Positions 34,970 to 43,441 of a stretch of DNA of 64,000 bases are shown piece after piece. Position numbers and translations under genes: made by a program. The notes under the pieces were generated by a model. It made no database searches and was not told the origin of the DNA. It saw only the letters and a program-made list of their open reading frames with translations. This DNA comes from Streptomyces buecherae. Lineage in GTDB: Bacteria; Actinomycetota; Actinomycetes; Streptomycetales; Streptomycetaceae. Every line of letters begins with the position of its first letter. Positions within the stretch are counted from its first letter, which is position 1. Location: the NCBI RefSeq assembly GCF_014295035.1, contig NZ_CP060404.1, positions 8,286,501-8,350,500 of the forward strand, read 5' to 3'.

Positions 34970-36118
34970 TCAGCGGAAGAAGGCGGCCACGGCGTCCGCG
35001 ATGCGGCTCACCTGGGCCTGGTCGAGCTGGGGGTGCAGGGGCAGGGCCAGGTGCCCCGCGCTGGCCTGCTCGGCGCCGGGCCAGCGCGCCCCGGGCGGGG
35101 CGTACGGCGCGAAGGCGGGGAGGCGGGGGAGGGGCAGCGGGTAGTAGACCCGGGTGCCGATGCCGTGGGCCGCGAGGTGGCGGGCCAGCGCGTCGCGGCG
35201 CCGCGTCTGCACGGCGTAGACGTAGTGGCACTGCTCGGCGTCCGGAGCCGGCGCGCTCAGCCCGTGCGCACGCAACGGCGCGAACCGCTGGCTGTAGTAC
35301 GCGCTGATCCGCGCCCGGCGCGCGATGCGCGCGTCCTGGGTCGCCAGCCGGGCGAGTTGGAAGCCGGCCTGTATCTCGTCGAAGCCGCTGTGCGGGCCGA
35401 TCTCGTGGTGTACGGAGCGGCGCTCGCCCCCTGGGCCGTGGTCGCGCAGCGCGCGCACGGTGCGGGCGAGTTCCGGGTCGTCGCTCAGGACGGCGGCGCC
35501 CTCGCCCGGCATCCCGAACGGCTTGGCCGGAAAGAACGAGTACAGGCCGAGCTGGCCCCAGGTGCCCGCGGCGCGCCCGGCCAGCGTCGCGTCCTGCGCG
35601 ATGGCCGCGTCCTCGATGACGGTCAGCCCGTGGGTCGCGGCCAGCCGCGTCACCTCGGGCATGTCGGCCATGGTGGTGAAGGTGTGCGCCGGCACGACCG
35701 CCCGGGTGCGGGCGGTGAGCCGGCGCGCGATGTCGGCCACGTCGATGACCATCGTCAGCGGGTCGACGTCGGCGAAGACCGGCACGGCACCCACACCGAG
35801 GACGGTGCTCGCCAGCGGCTCGGCGCCGAACGCGGGCACGATCACCTCGTCCCCGGGGCCGAGCCGTGCCGCCCGCAGCGCGAGGCCCAGCGCCGAGGTG
35901 CCGCTCGCACAGGCGATCACGTCACCCGTGCCGACGCGCTGGCGCAGCCGGCGTTCCAACTCGGCCGTGCGGCGGCCGAGGACGAAGCGTTGGTCGGGAT
36001 CGGTGGCCACCTCCCGCACGGTGTCGAGCAGGAGTTCGCGGGCGCCGGAGTCGAGGAGCGAGCCGCTGTAGGGCACCGGGGCCGCGTCGACCGCGGGGGC
36101 CGAGTCCACCACACTCAT
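34970..36118 (-). CDS. DegT/DnrJ/EryC1/StrS aminotransferase (PLP lysine present)
   Basis: A 382-residue PLP-dependent sugar aminotransferase homologue. The phosphate-binding region is ACASGTSALGLALRAA, the Asp contacting the pyridine is in VIEDAAIAQDAT, and the Schiff-base lysine is K199 in SFFPAKPFG. Family members transfer an amino group from glutamate or glutamine to a keto-sugar nucleotide. It starts at the ATG overlapping the stop of the upstream paralogue (ATGA), so the two are made in fixed ratio; a longer reading frame lies upstream of that start. It is downstream of the lysine-less paralogue and 45 bp upstream of the nucleotide-sugar dehydrogenase gene. Confidence 0.9.
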   Translation of the reverse strand: MSVVDSAPAVDAAPVPYSGSLLDSGARELLLDTVREVATDPDQRFVLGRRTAELERRLRQRVGTGDVIACASGTSALGLALRAARLGPGDEVIVPAFGAEPLASTVLGVGAVPVFADVDPLTMVIDVADIARRLTARTRAVVPAHTFTTMADMPEVTRLAATHGLTVIEDAAIAQDATLAGRAAGTWGQLGLYSFFPAKPFGMPGEGAAVLSDDPELARTVRALRDHGPGGERRSVHHEIGPHSGFDEIQAGFQLARLATQDARIARRARISAYYSQRFAPLRAHGLSAPAPDAEQCHYVYAVQTRRRDALARHLAAHGIGTRVYYPLPLPRLPAFAPYAPPGARWPGAEQASAGHLALPLHPQLDQAQVSRIADAVAAFFR

Positions 36119-37356
36119 CACAGGGCACCTTCCGGAGCGAAGGAACGGACGGCGGCACACACGTCCGCCACCTGACGCGCGGTCAGGTCCGGGTAGAGCG
36201 GCAGCGCGAGCACGTGTTCGGCGGCCTCCTCGGCGTTCGGGAAGTCACCCTCCCGGTGGCCGAGGTCCGCGAAGCAGGGCTGGAGGTGCGACGGGCGCGG
36301 GTACGCCTCGGTGCTGATCCCGGCCCGCGCGAGGTGGTCCACCAGCCCGTCCCGGTCGTCCACCTCGATGGCGTACACCGAGAAGACCGGATCGACACGG
36401 GCCCGCGAGCCCCGCACGACCTCGGGCAGCCGGCGCACGCCGGGCGCGCCGCGCAGGTGCCGGGTGTACGCGGCGGCCAGCTCCGCGCGGCGGGCGATGT
36501 CCGCCTCGACGCCGGCGAGCTTGCCGAGCAGCACCGCGGCCTGGACGTCGTCCATCTTGGCGTTGGTGCCCAGAAGTTCGCCCTGCCGGGCCACCTCGGC
36601 GGCGGCTGCCCGCCGGCTCGCCGTGCCCTGGCTCACCGCCGCCGACGGGGCCGTGCGGCCGTGGTCGCGCAGCGCCCGCACGCGCGCGGCGAGCCCGTCG
36701 TCCCGGGTGAGCACCAGGCCCGCGTCGCCGAGCGCGCCGAGCGTCGTGGTGGGGCACAGGGAGACCGCGCCGCCCGCGCCGATCAGCCCCGTGTGCACGC
36801 CCGCCCAGCGCATCCCCAGGCTCCGCGCGCCGTCCTCGAGCACCAGCAGTCCGTGGCGTGCGGCGACGTCCGTCACCCCGGCCAGGTCGGCCGGCTGGCA
36901 GAACACGTGCGCCGGCAGTACGGCCCTGGTCCGCGCGGTGATCGCCTTCTCGACCGATGCGGGGTCGATGCCGTAGGTGAGGGGGTCGACATCGGCGAAG
37001 ACCGGGCGGGCACCCACCAGCGCCACCGACGCGGCCGGCGCGGCGGACGCGAAGGCCGGCACCACCACCTCGTCGCCGGGCCCGATCCCCGCCGCGCGCA
37101 GCAACAACACGAGGGCGTCGGTGCCGTCGCCCACCGCGATGGCGTGCCGAGCACCGGTGTAGGTACGCAACGCGGCCTCGAGCTCGGCGGTCTTGGGTCC
37201 GTTCGAGTAGACCCCGGAGTCGAGTACGTCTTCGATCTGTCGGCGTACGGAAGGCCACAGCCGTTCGAACGAGGCCGCCTGGGTGAAGAACGGGACTCCG
37301 GTCGGGGCCGCTGTCCCGGGGCTTCCGGGAATGCTTTCCGTCACTCTCCTGCCCAT
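36118..37356 (-). CDS. DegT/StrS homologue lacking the PLP lysine (T204)
   Basis: A 412-residue DegT/DnrJ/EryC1/StrS fold protein: GVPFFTQAASFERLWPS start, YSNGPKTAELE, AVGDGTDALVLLLRAAGI, PAFASAAPAA, FADVDPLTYGID and LVLEDGARSLGM, whose Asp would contact the cofactor. The segment that normally reads SF-P-K-NLG is SLCPTTTLGALGDAG, so the Schiff-base lysine is replaced by Thr (codon ACG, 36745-36747). This excludes a normal aminotransferase mechanism and suggests a non-catalytic partner of the coupled paralogue, or a dehydratase-like or PLP-independent role. The ATG at 37356 follows GGAGAG; an AT-rich promoter region lies upstream. Confidence 0.88.
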   Translation of the reverse strand: MGRRVTESIPGSPGTAAPTGVPFFTQAASFERLWPSVRRQIEDVLDSGVYSNGPKTAELEAALRTYTGARHAIAVGDGTDALVLLLRAAGIGPGDEVVVPAFASAAPAASVALVGARPVFADVDPLTYGIDPASVEKAITARTRAVLPAHVFCQPADLAGVTDVAARHGLLVLEDGARSLGMRWAGVHTGLIGAGGAVSLCPTTTLGALGDAGLVLTRDDGLAARVRALRDHGRTAPSAAVSQGTASRRAAAAEVARQGELLGTNAKMDDVQAAVLLGKLAGVEADIARRAELAAAYTRHLRGAPGVRRLPEVVRGSRARVDPVFSVYAIEVDDRDGLVDHLARAGISTEAYPRPSHLQPCFADLGHREGDFPNAEEAAEHVLALPLYPDLTARQVADVCAAVRSFAPEGAL

Positions 37357-37957
37357 GTCTCTCCATTCGTAGTACCCACTTTCGAAAATAGGCGGCACGC
37401 GAGTTGTCAGGGATAGCAATCCGCAGGCAATGACATGGCAGATTCAGTGCCTCACATGTCACTCTCGGACAGAGTTCTGTGTCTTTTCGACCCCTCAATT
37501 GCTGTCTGGACAGGCCGTCTTGACCGGCGTGTTGTCCACCGTCGATGGTGGATAACGTTGACGACTTCCAGGCCGGGGGGGCGCTTTCCCATATGGACAC
37601 CCGCAGAAGATTCGGCTTTGCCGGGCCATGGGATTCTCACCGGCCGTCCAGTCGAGGAGTGGCGCGGACAAAACGGCGGTGGCCGCCCGCCGTGCCCGCT
37701 TCCGCCGCCCGCCGCGCGCCCCTTTCGCCGCCGGTCCGTCGTGCGCCGCGGCATGCTCGCCGCTGACCCGTCGGCCGGGCGAGGCGGGCGCGTCCCCGCG
37801 CGCGCGAGCGCCCCCGGGCGCCCCGGCCCGCGCGCGCCCCCCCCGCCAGCCGCCGCCCCGCTGTTCGAGGCGTCCGGACGGACACGCCGCCCCGCCCGTG
37901 CGCGCGAGGCGTGCCGCCGGTCGGCCACACCGGTGATCGCAGAGAGGAACCCCAAAC
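37357..37957. promoter_or_regulatory. AT-richer divergent control region of the cluster
   Basis: A 601-bp region between the leftward sugar operon and the rightward polyprenyl synthase gene. Its first 200 bp are clearly AT-richer than the surroundings and hold several palindromes (37469-37480 ACAGA-GT-TCTGT; 37502-37513 CTGTC-TG-GACAG; 37531-37556, listed separately). The rest is GC-rich low-complexity sequence without a credible gene. GAGAGGAA before 37958 is the ribosome site of the synthase. Confidence 0.6.
37531..37556. promoter_or_regulatory. 10-bp inverted repeat with DnaA-box-like arms
   Basis: The arms GTTGTCCACC and GGTGGATAAC are inverted with a 6-bp spacer GTCGAT; nine of ten positions pair. 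Each arm contains an 8-of-9 match to the DnaA box (TTGTCCACA or TTATCCACA). It may be the operator of a cluster regulator, a transcribed hairpin, or a DnaA site; its position 175 bp upstream of the sugar operon fits an operator. Confidence 0.55.
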
Positions 37958-39022
37958 ATGACCGTGTCACCGATGGCACCCGTGGCCACCCCTACCGGCC
38001 GAGGCGCTGAGGCCAGGGCCCGGATTCTCGCCCGTACCGAAACCCGCCTCGACGCCCTGCTCGCCGCCGAGCGCGCGCAGTGGGCCGGCGTGGACGCGCG
38101 CGCCATCGCTCCCGTCGAGAGCGTCGGCCAACTCGTGCGCGCGGGTGGCAAGCGACTGCGACCGGCGTTCTGCGCGGCCGGTTTCCTGGCCGCCGGCGGC
38201 GAGGAGGCCGACACCCGGGTGGTGGAGGCAGCCGCCGCCGTCGAGCTGCTGCACGCCTTCGCCCTCATCCACGACGACGTCATCGACGACTCGCCGCTGC
38301 GCCGTGGCGAACCCACCGCCCACGTCCGCGCCATTGAACAACACCGTGCCCTCGGCTGGCACGGCGAGGCGCGCCGCTACGGCGAGGGCGTCGCCGTGCT
38401 CGCCGGCGACCTCGCGCTCTCCTACGCGATGCGGCTCGCCCAGGAGCTGCCGGCCCCGGCGCGCGGGGTCTGGGGAGAGCTGGTCACCGAGATGATCGTG
38501 GGCCAGCACCTGGACGTGGCCGTGGCCGCCGAGGGGGTCGCCGACACGCGGCTGTCCGAGTACATCGCCAACGCCAAGTCCGGGCGCTACAGCATCCGCC
38601 GCCCGCTCGAACTCGGCGCCGCCATCACCGGGAACACCACCCTGGCCGCGACGTTCGAGGCGTACGGCACCGCGCTCGGCGAGGCGTTCCAGCTCCGCGA
38701 CGACCTGATCGACGCCTTCGGCGACGCGGACGTGGCGGGCAAGCCGGTGGGCGCCGACGCCGAGAACAACAAGATGACCCTGCTGATGAGCCTGGCCGTG
38801 GGGCGCAGCGAGCGGGTGCGGGACCTGGTCTCGGCCGGCGGCCGGGACGAGACGGCACTCCGTGCGGAGATCGCGGCCATCGACGTACGCGCCGAGGTGG
38901 AGCGGCGCATCGACACGCTGGTGGACCAGGCCCGCGAGGCCCTGGCGGACGCGCCGCTGCCCCAGGAGTGGCGCGAGGAACTGGCGGGCATGGCGGTCGC
39001 CGTCGCCTACCGCGACAAGTAG
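37958..39022 (+). CDS. Polyprenyl (geranylgeranyl-type) diphosphate synthase
   Basis: A 354-residue trans-isoprenyl diphosphate synthase. Landmarks in order: GGKRLRPAFC, the first Asp-rich motif LIHDDVIDDSPLRRGEPT (about residues 106-123), AGDLALSYA, KSGRYSIRRPLELGA and the second Asp-rich motif FQLRDDLIDAFGD. The enzyme condenses isopentenyl and allylic diphosphates; the residues before the first motif (LLHAFAL) fit a C20 chain length but do not prove it. It is the presumed donor-maker for the UbiA prenyltransferase encoded 6 kb downstream. The start ATG follows GAGAGGAA. Confidence 0.92.
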   Translation: MTVSPMAPVATPTGRGAEARARILARTETRLDALLAAERAQWAGVDARAIAPVESVGQLVRAGGKRLRPAFCAAGFLAAGGEEADTRVVEAAAAVELLHAFALIHDDVIDDSPLRRGEPTAHVRAIEQHRALGWHGEARRYGEGVAVLAGDLALSYAMRLAQELPAPARGVWGELVTEMIVGQHLDVAVAAEGVADTRLSEYIANAKSGRYSIRRPLELGAAITGNTTLAATFEAYGTALGEAFQLRDDLIDAFGDADVAGKPVGADAENNKMTLLMSLAVGRSERVRDLVSAGGRDETALRAEIAAIDVRAEVERRIDTLVDQAREALADAPLPQEWREELAGMAVAVAYRDK

Positions 39023-39241
39023 CCGCCGCGCGCGTGGCAGCGGGGCCCGGCAGCACACCTCCCGAGCCCCGTTTCCACCCACGGACGGACCCGTGCCACC
39101 GACATCTCGGCGGCGCCGACGCTTCCGCGTCCTCGCCCCGTGCGCGCCACGGCCTTCCTGCACGGCGTCGAGGGGGCGGCCCGCCGGCGCGGGCTTTGAT
39201 CCGGCCGGCGTCCCGCCCCGTGTCGGCGCGGCGCGGGTGCG

Positions 39242-41620
39242 TCAGACCACGCGCGGCAGCCCGCTCGCCGCGCCGAGATCACCGTCGGCCGTGGCGCGTG
39301 CGCTGAGCACCCGGTTGGCCACCTGGACCCGCGAGGTGCAGTCGAGCTTGCGCATCACCTTGCGCAGGATGTTCACGGCCGTCCACTCGGCGGTCCCAAG
39401 GCGCCGCGCCACCTCGCGGTTGGTGAGTCCCTCCGCGACCAGCGCCGCCACCTCCTGCTCGCGCCGGGTGAGGGTGTCCGCCGCGGGCGGGGCCTGGGGC
39501 GCGGAGGGCGGCGGGGCCAGCGGGGTCAGCGCCAGCGCCACCGCCTCGTGCGCGCTCAGCCGCGCGCCGGTCCGGCTGTGCTCGTCGAACGCGGCCTCGC
39601 CCAGGCGCTGTCCGGCCTGCGACAGCAGCCCCTGGCGGGCGGACTCCGGCAGCCGCACCGGCAACCCGCCGGCACCTTCCTCCAACACGCCCGCCGCGGC
39701 GAGGAGTTGGGCCGCCCGCTCCCAGGCGCCGGTGGCCCGACCGTGCCGGCGCACCAGCAGGTCGGCCGAGACGTGCAGCGCGCAGGCGAGGGCCGGCAGG
39801 TCACCGAGGTCGCGCAGGACCAGCAGCGCCTGCCGCGCCATCCGGTCGGCGCTCGCCGGCACCTCGCCCTCGGCCAGCATCCCGGCGAGCACCAGCTTGC
39901 CGAGCGCCGCCCGCCGCGCGTCGCCGATCTCCTCGAAGCGCAACACCGCGTCCTGCCCGTACTGCACCGCCTCGGGCGTGTCGCCCAGATCCCGACAGAC
40001 CTCGGCCAGGCGCCCGGTCGCCGAGGCCACGCCGTGCGCGTCGGACAGCTCCCGGTATTCCGCCACCACGTCGCCCAGCAGGGCCCGGGCGCCGGTGAGG
40101 TCGCCCTGCGCGTGGGCGAGGCGCGCCAGCAGCTCCCGGACGGCGACCGCGCCGGCCCGGTCGCCGTCCGCCTGGTACTGGACCAGCGCCGCCCGCAGGT
40201 CCTCCCGCGCCTCCAGGTACCGTCCGCCCAGCAGGCGCGTCTCGCCGAGCGCCGCCCGCAGCGCGGCCCGCACGCGGCCGGTGGTCACCCCGGCGGCGCA
40301 CGCCGCGCTCAGCCTGGCCGCGGCCTCCCGCACCTCGCCGCGGATCAGCCAGTACGGCAGCGTTGTCGCGGCCAACTCGCCCGCGCCGTCGCCGTCCCCC
40401 ACGTGCACCAGGTGGCCCAGGGCCGCCAGCGTGTCGTGGTGCCCGAGCGCCAGCCTGGCCAGCGTCGCGGCCTGCCCAGGCCCGCTCAGTCGCGGCAGCG
40501 TGGCCCGGGCGCGGCGCAGCACGTGCGCGGCGTGCCGGTTCCTGATCGACTCCAGGGCGCCCTCGTCCGCGAGCTGTTCCACGGCGTACGCGCGCGAGGT
40601 GCGCAGCATCCGGAACCTGATGCTGCCGTCGGGCTGTTCCTGCGGCAGCAGCAGGCTGCGGTCGACGAACTCCTCAAGCGCCGACCGCGCCTCGTACACC
40701 GACAGGCCCAGCACCTCGGCGGCCTGCGCTCCGTCGAAGGAGGAGGCGAAGACCGCCAGTCGGCGCAGGAGCGCGCGGCGGTCCGGGTCGAGCACCGCCC
40801 AACTGTGCTCGACCGCCTCGTAGACGCTCAGGTGCCGCGACATGGTGTCGGCCGCGGTACCGCGCAGCGCGCCGCACGAGCGGTCGAGTTCCTCGAGGAG
40901 CGCGCGGGGCGAGGAGACCTTGAGGCGGGCCGCGGCGAGTTCGAGCGCCAGCGGCAGCCCGTCCAGCCGCACGCACAACTGGGCGACCGCGTCCCGGTTC
41001 TCCTCGGTCAGCTTGAAGCCGGGCCGTACGGCGCGGGTGCGCTGCACGAGCAGGCGCACCGAGGCCACCTCCGCGAGCGGGCCCGTGGCCCCGGCGGAGC
41101 CCGGTACGGCCAGCGGGTCGAGCTGGACGCGCCGCTCGCCGTAGACCCCGAGCACCTGGGTCGCGACGGTCAGCACGCACAGCCGGGGCGCGCGGCCGGC
41201 GAGGTCGGCCACCAACTCGGCCACCTCTCGGGTCGGCCGTGAGCCGCAGTCGAGTACGAGCAGGAAGTCGAGGTCGGTCAGGGTCGGGTCGCCGTCGGCG
41301 GCCGGGCCGTCACCGCACAGCGCGGCCCGCACCGCGCCGGCCAGGTCCTGGCGCTGGTCCTCCAGGTCCAGGTAGCACCCACCGTCCCGGAAGGCGCTGA
41401 CCACGTCGTCGGCGAGCACCGTCGCCAGGCGGGTCTTTCCGACGCCGGCGGGGCCGGTGAGGGTGAGCACCTGGGTGTCCCGGGCCAGGATCTGCGCTCT
41501 CAGCCGGGCTACCTCGTCGTCTCGGCCCACCAGCGGTGACAGTGGTCGTCGGCTGGAACCGGTCGCGGCCGGTTCCAGGGTGAAGCCGTCCTGCTGCGCG
41601 TGAGTGCCTGCCTGCACCAT
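39242..41620 (-). CDS. LuxR-family regulator with STAND ATPase (LAL-like)
   Basis: A 792-residue cluster-type regulator: an N-terminal ATPase (LVGRDDEVARLRAQIL, Walker A LTGPAGVGKTRLA, then Walker B-like FLLVLDCGSR), a long helical TPR-like middle, and a C-terminal LuxR helix-turn-helix (LTRREQEVAALVAEGLTNREVARRLG, split by a helix boundary). Such proteins activate secondary-metabolite operons. ATG at 41620 is chosen because GGAAGGAG lies just upstream; a GTG at 41656 lacks one. It lies between the polyprenyl synthase and the prenyltransferase operon and probably controls them. Confidence 0.9.
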   Translation of the reverse strand: MVQAGTHAQQDGFTLEPAATGSSRRPLSPLVGRDDEVARLRAQILARDTQVLTLTGPAGVGKTRLATVLADDVVSAFRDGGCYLDLEDQRQDLAGAVRAALCGDGPAADGDPTLTDLDFLLVLDCGSRPTREVAELVADLAGRAPRLCVLTVATQVLGVYGERRVQLDPLAVPGSAGATGPLAEVASVRLLVQRTRAVRPGFKLTEENRDAVAQLCVRLDGLPLALELAAARLKVSSPRALLEELDRSCGALRGTAADTMSRHLSVYEAVEHSWAVLDPDRRALLRRLAVFASSFDGAQAAEVLGLSVYEARSALEEFVDRSLLLPQEQPDGSIRFRMLRTSRAYAVEQLADEGALESIRNRHAAHVLRRARATLPRLSGPGQAATLARLALGHHDTLAALGHLVHVGDGDGAGELAATTLPYWLIRGEVREAAARLSAACAAGVTTGRVRAALRAALGETRLLGGRYLEAREDLRAALVQYQADGDRAGAVAVRELLARLAHAQGDLTGARALLGDVVAEYRELSDAHGVASATGRLAEVCRDLGDTPEAVQYGQDAVLRFEEIGDARRAALGKLVLAGMLAEGEVPASADRMARQALLVLRDLGDLPALACALHVSADLLVRRHGRATGAWERAAQLLAAAGVLEEGAGGLPVRLPESARQGLLSQAGQRLGEAAFDEHSRTGARLSAHEAVALALTPLAPPPSAPQAPPAADTLTRREQEVAALVAEGLTNREVARRLGTAEWTAVNILRKVMRKLDCTSRVQVANRVLSARATADGDLGAASGLPRVV

Positions 41621-41929
41621 GCGGCTCCTTCCGTTGGGGCCCGCGGGAACTTCCACGCTGGTCGGCCAACGGTTGCAGGCAGCGGCAAAAGCCCGGTCAA
41701 GGGTCGTGAAACGCGCAGGTAGAAGCGCCTTTTCGCGTCACGCCCGATTCGCTCGCGGTTCCTTTGGATCTCAGGTCAACCACGAGCGCCGGTCATCGAA
41801 AGCCGTGCTGCGCGCACCTTACTAGGACCCGGGGACCGGCTTACAACCGGGGGGTGCGTTACGGCGTTTGGCCAGCTCATGAGGCATGTCGGGGGCGCGT
41901 TGGGGGGCGCGGTGGCGCGCGGGTAGACC
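41621..41929 (-). promoter_or_regulatory. Promoter region of the LuxR-type regulator
   Basis: About 310 bp between the terminator of the upstream operon and the regulator start. It is AT-richer than its surroundings (around 41680-41830), has no gene, and contains a CCGG-rich imperfect hairpin around 41825-41855. The ribosome site is at the far 3' end just before 41620. Confidence 0.45.
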
Positions 41930-41968
41930 GAAGGCCCCGGCGTGCGCGGGCGCGCTGCCGGGGCCTTC
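41930..41968 (-). terminator. Terminator of the prenyltransferase operon
   Basis: A perfect 12-bp stem (GAAGGCCCCGGC and its complement) with a 15-nt loop lies 50 bp downstream of the second FAD oxidoreductase stop. It separates that operon from the LuxR gene on the same strand. Confidence 0.8.
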
Positions 41969-42017
41969 CGCTCCGAGGTGGTGCCAGCGGCCCCCCGCGG
42001 GCCGCCTTGACCGATCG

Positions 42018-43361
42018 TTAGGCGGTGCGCGACAGCAACCGCTCGGCCGCCCACTCGCCCGACTGCACCGCCGCCTCACTGGAGGGCCGCTGGTACACCC
42101 AGTCACCCGCGTACTCCACCGCGCGCGCCTCGCGGCCGACGAAGGCGCTCTGCAACCGCAGCGCCCGTGGCGACGCCTCCGGCGACGCGTGCGGGAAGCG
42201 GTGCACGAACGCCTGCCGCAGCGCCGCGCCAAGGCCCGGCGCGTACCGCTCGGCCCGCGGCACCAGCGCCGCCAGCACCTCCGTGTCCGGCGCGTCGAGC
42301 AACTCCCGCGTCGCCCGCTGCGCGGTGAGGATGCTGACCAGGCCACGGCCCGCGGGAGCCCGGTTGGCGGCCTTGGCGTGCTCGAACGTCACCCCGCTCA
42401 CATAACCGTCCTCCACCTCCGGCACCAGGACGGCGTAGACCGCGGGCGTGCCGCGTCGCTGCGGAGGCATCAGCGGGCGGTCCACCAGACAGGTGATGCG
42501 CATCATCGGCGTGTACGAGGCCGCCTGGAGGAAGGGCGTCTCGTCCGCGGGGGCGCCCGGCCGCAGCTTGTCCGCCAGCGGAGCGGGCACCGCGAGGACG
42601 ACCTCGCGCGCCGTCACCGTCTGCCCGTCGGCGAAGACGAGGGTGACCCCGGCGTCGGTGTCCTTCACCTCGGTGACGGCCCGCCCGGTGCGCACGTCCA
42701 GGCGCTCGGCCACCGCGCGGGCCAGCGAGTCCATGCCGTCCCGGTAGGTGCGCCAGCCCAGCAGGCCGCGCGTGGAGAGCATGGTCGACACCAGCGGGCC
42801 CGCGCACGAGCGGTGCGGGTCCCAGGCCCAGGCGGTGGCCACCGCCGGCTGCAACACGTAGTCGTACAGCTCACGGTTGCGGCCCGCGGCCAGGCTGGCC
42901 ACCGTCCGGGTGGCCAGCGGGCTCTGCCCCGGGTGCCGGGTGTCGAAGCCGCCGGCCGAGCCGGCGATCTCGCCCACCAGCGAGCTGAGCGCCATCCGGC
43001 CGCCGAGCGAGAGCCCGGAGCCGCTGAGCGCCCCGAACCAGTGGCCGGTGCCCGCGTGGGCGCGCCCGTTCCGCCAGACGCCGGCCAGGCTGGTGACCTT
43101 GCGGACCCCGCCGTTCCGGTCGAGCCCGACCGACCTGATGAGCCGCCAGGTCGCGTCGTAACCGGCCGCGGCGAGCGTCTCGGTGCCCTCCTCGACGATC
43201 CAGCCGTCCACCCGGCGGGCCTTCATCCGCCCGCCGACCGCCTCCTGCGACTCGAAGACGACCGGCCGGCGGCCCGCCTCCCGCAGCCGGTAGGCCGCGG
43301 TGAGGCCGGAGATCCCCGCACCCACGACGGCGATGTCCACATCGGCCAGGTCCTGCGCCAT
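42018..43361 (-). CDS. FAD-dependent oxidoreductase (amine oxidase / PPOX-like) B
   Basis: A 447-residue flavoprotein with the dinucleotide fold IAVVGAGISGLTAAYRL at the N terminus, the GG-doublet segment ESQEAVGGRMKARRV that typifies amine oxidase/protoporphyrinogen oxidase-like enzymes, and a C-terminal FAD-binding stretch (VEYAGDWVYQRPSSEAAVQSGE, split near Pro). Members oxidise or desaturate amines, porphyrinogens or polyprenyl chains. It is the last gene of the operon with FAD oxidoreductase A, UbiA and the ligase, 80 bp after the ligase gene. The ATG at 43361 follows GAAGGGAA. The substrate, perhaps the prenylated intermediate, is inference. Confidence 0.85.
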   Translation of the reverse strand: MAQDLADVDIAVVGAGISGLTAAYRLREAGRRPVVFESQEAVGGRMKARRVDGWIVEEGTETLAAAGYDATWRLIRSVGLDRNGGVRKVTSLAGVWRNGRAHAGTGHWFGALSGSGLSLGGRMALSSLVGEIAGSAGGFDTRHPGQSPLATRTVASLAAGRNRELYDYVLQPAVATAWAWDPHRSCAGPLVSTMLSTRGLLGWRTYRDGMDSLARAVAERLDVRTGRAVTEVKDTDAGVTLVFADGQTVTAREVVLAVPAPLADKLRPGAPADETPFLQAASYTPMMRITCLVDRPLMPPQRRGTPAVYAVLVPEVEDGYVSGVTFEHAKAANRAPAGRGLVSILTAQRATRELLDAPDTEVLAALVPRAERYAPGLGAALRQAFVHRFPHASPEASPRALRLQSAFVGREARAVEYAGDWVYQRPSSEAAVQSGEWAAERLLSRTA

Positions 43362-43441
43362 GCCGTTCCCTTCCCTTTCCTCGTCCACCCCGCGCGGCGC
43401 GTCCCGCGCCCGCGCGTCCTGCCCGTACGCCGCGCGCTCGG

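Noticed and set aside
37531..37556. Plasmid or chromosomal replication origin suggested by DnaA-like boxes
   Set aside because: Only two inverted imperfect boxes are present, with no cluster of further boxes, no dnaA/dnaN or rep genes nearby.
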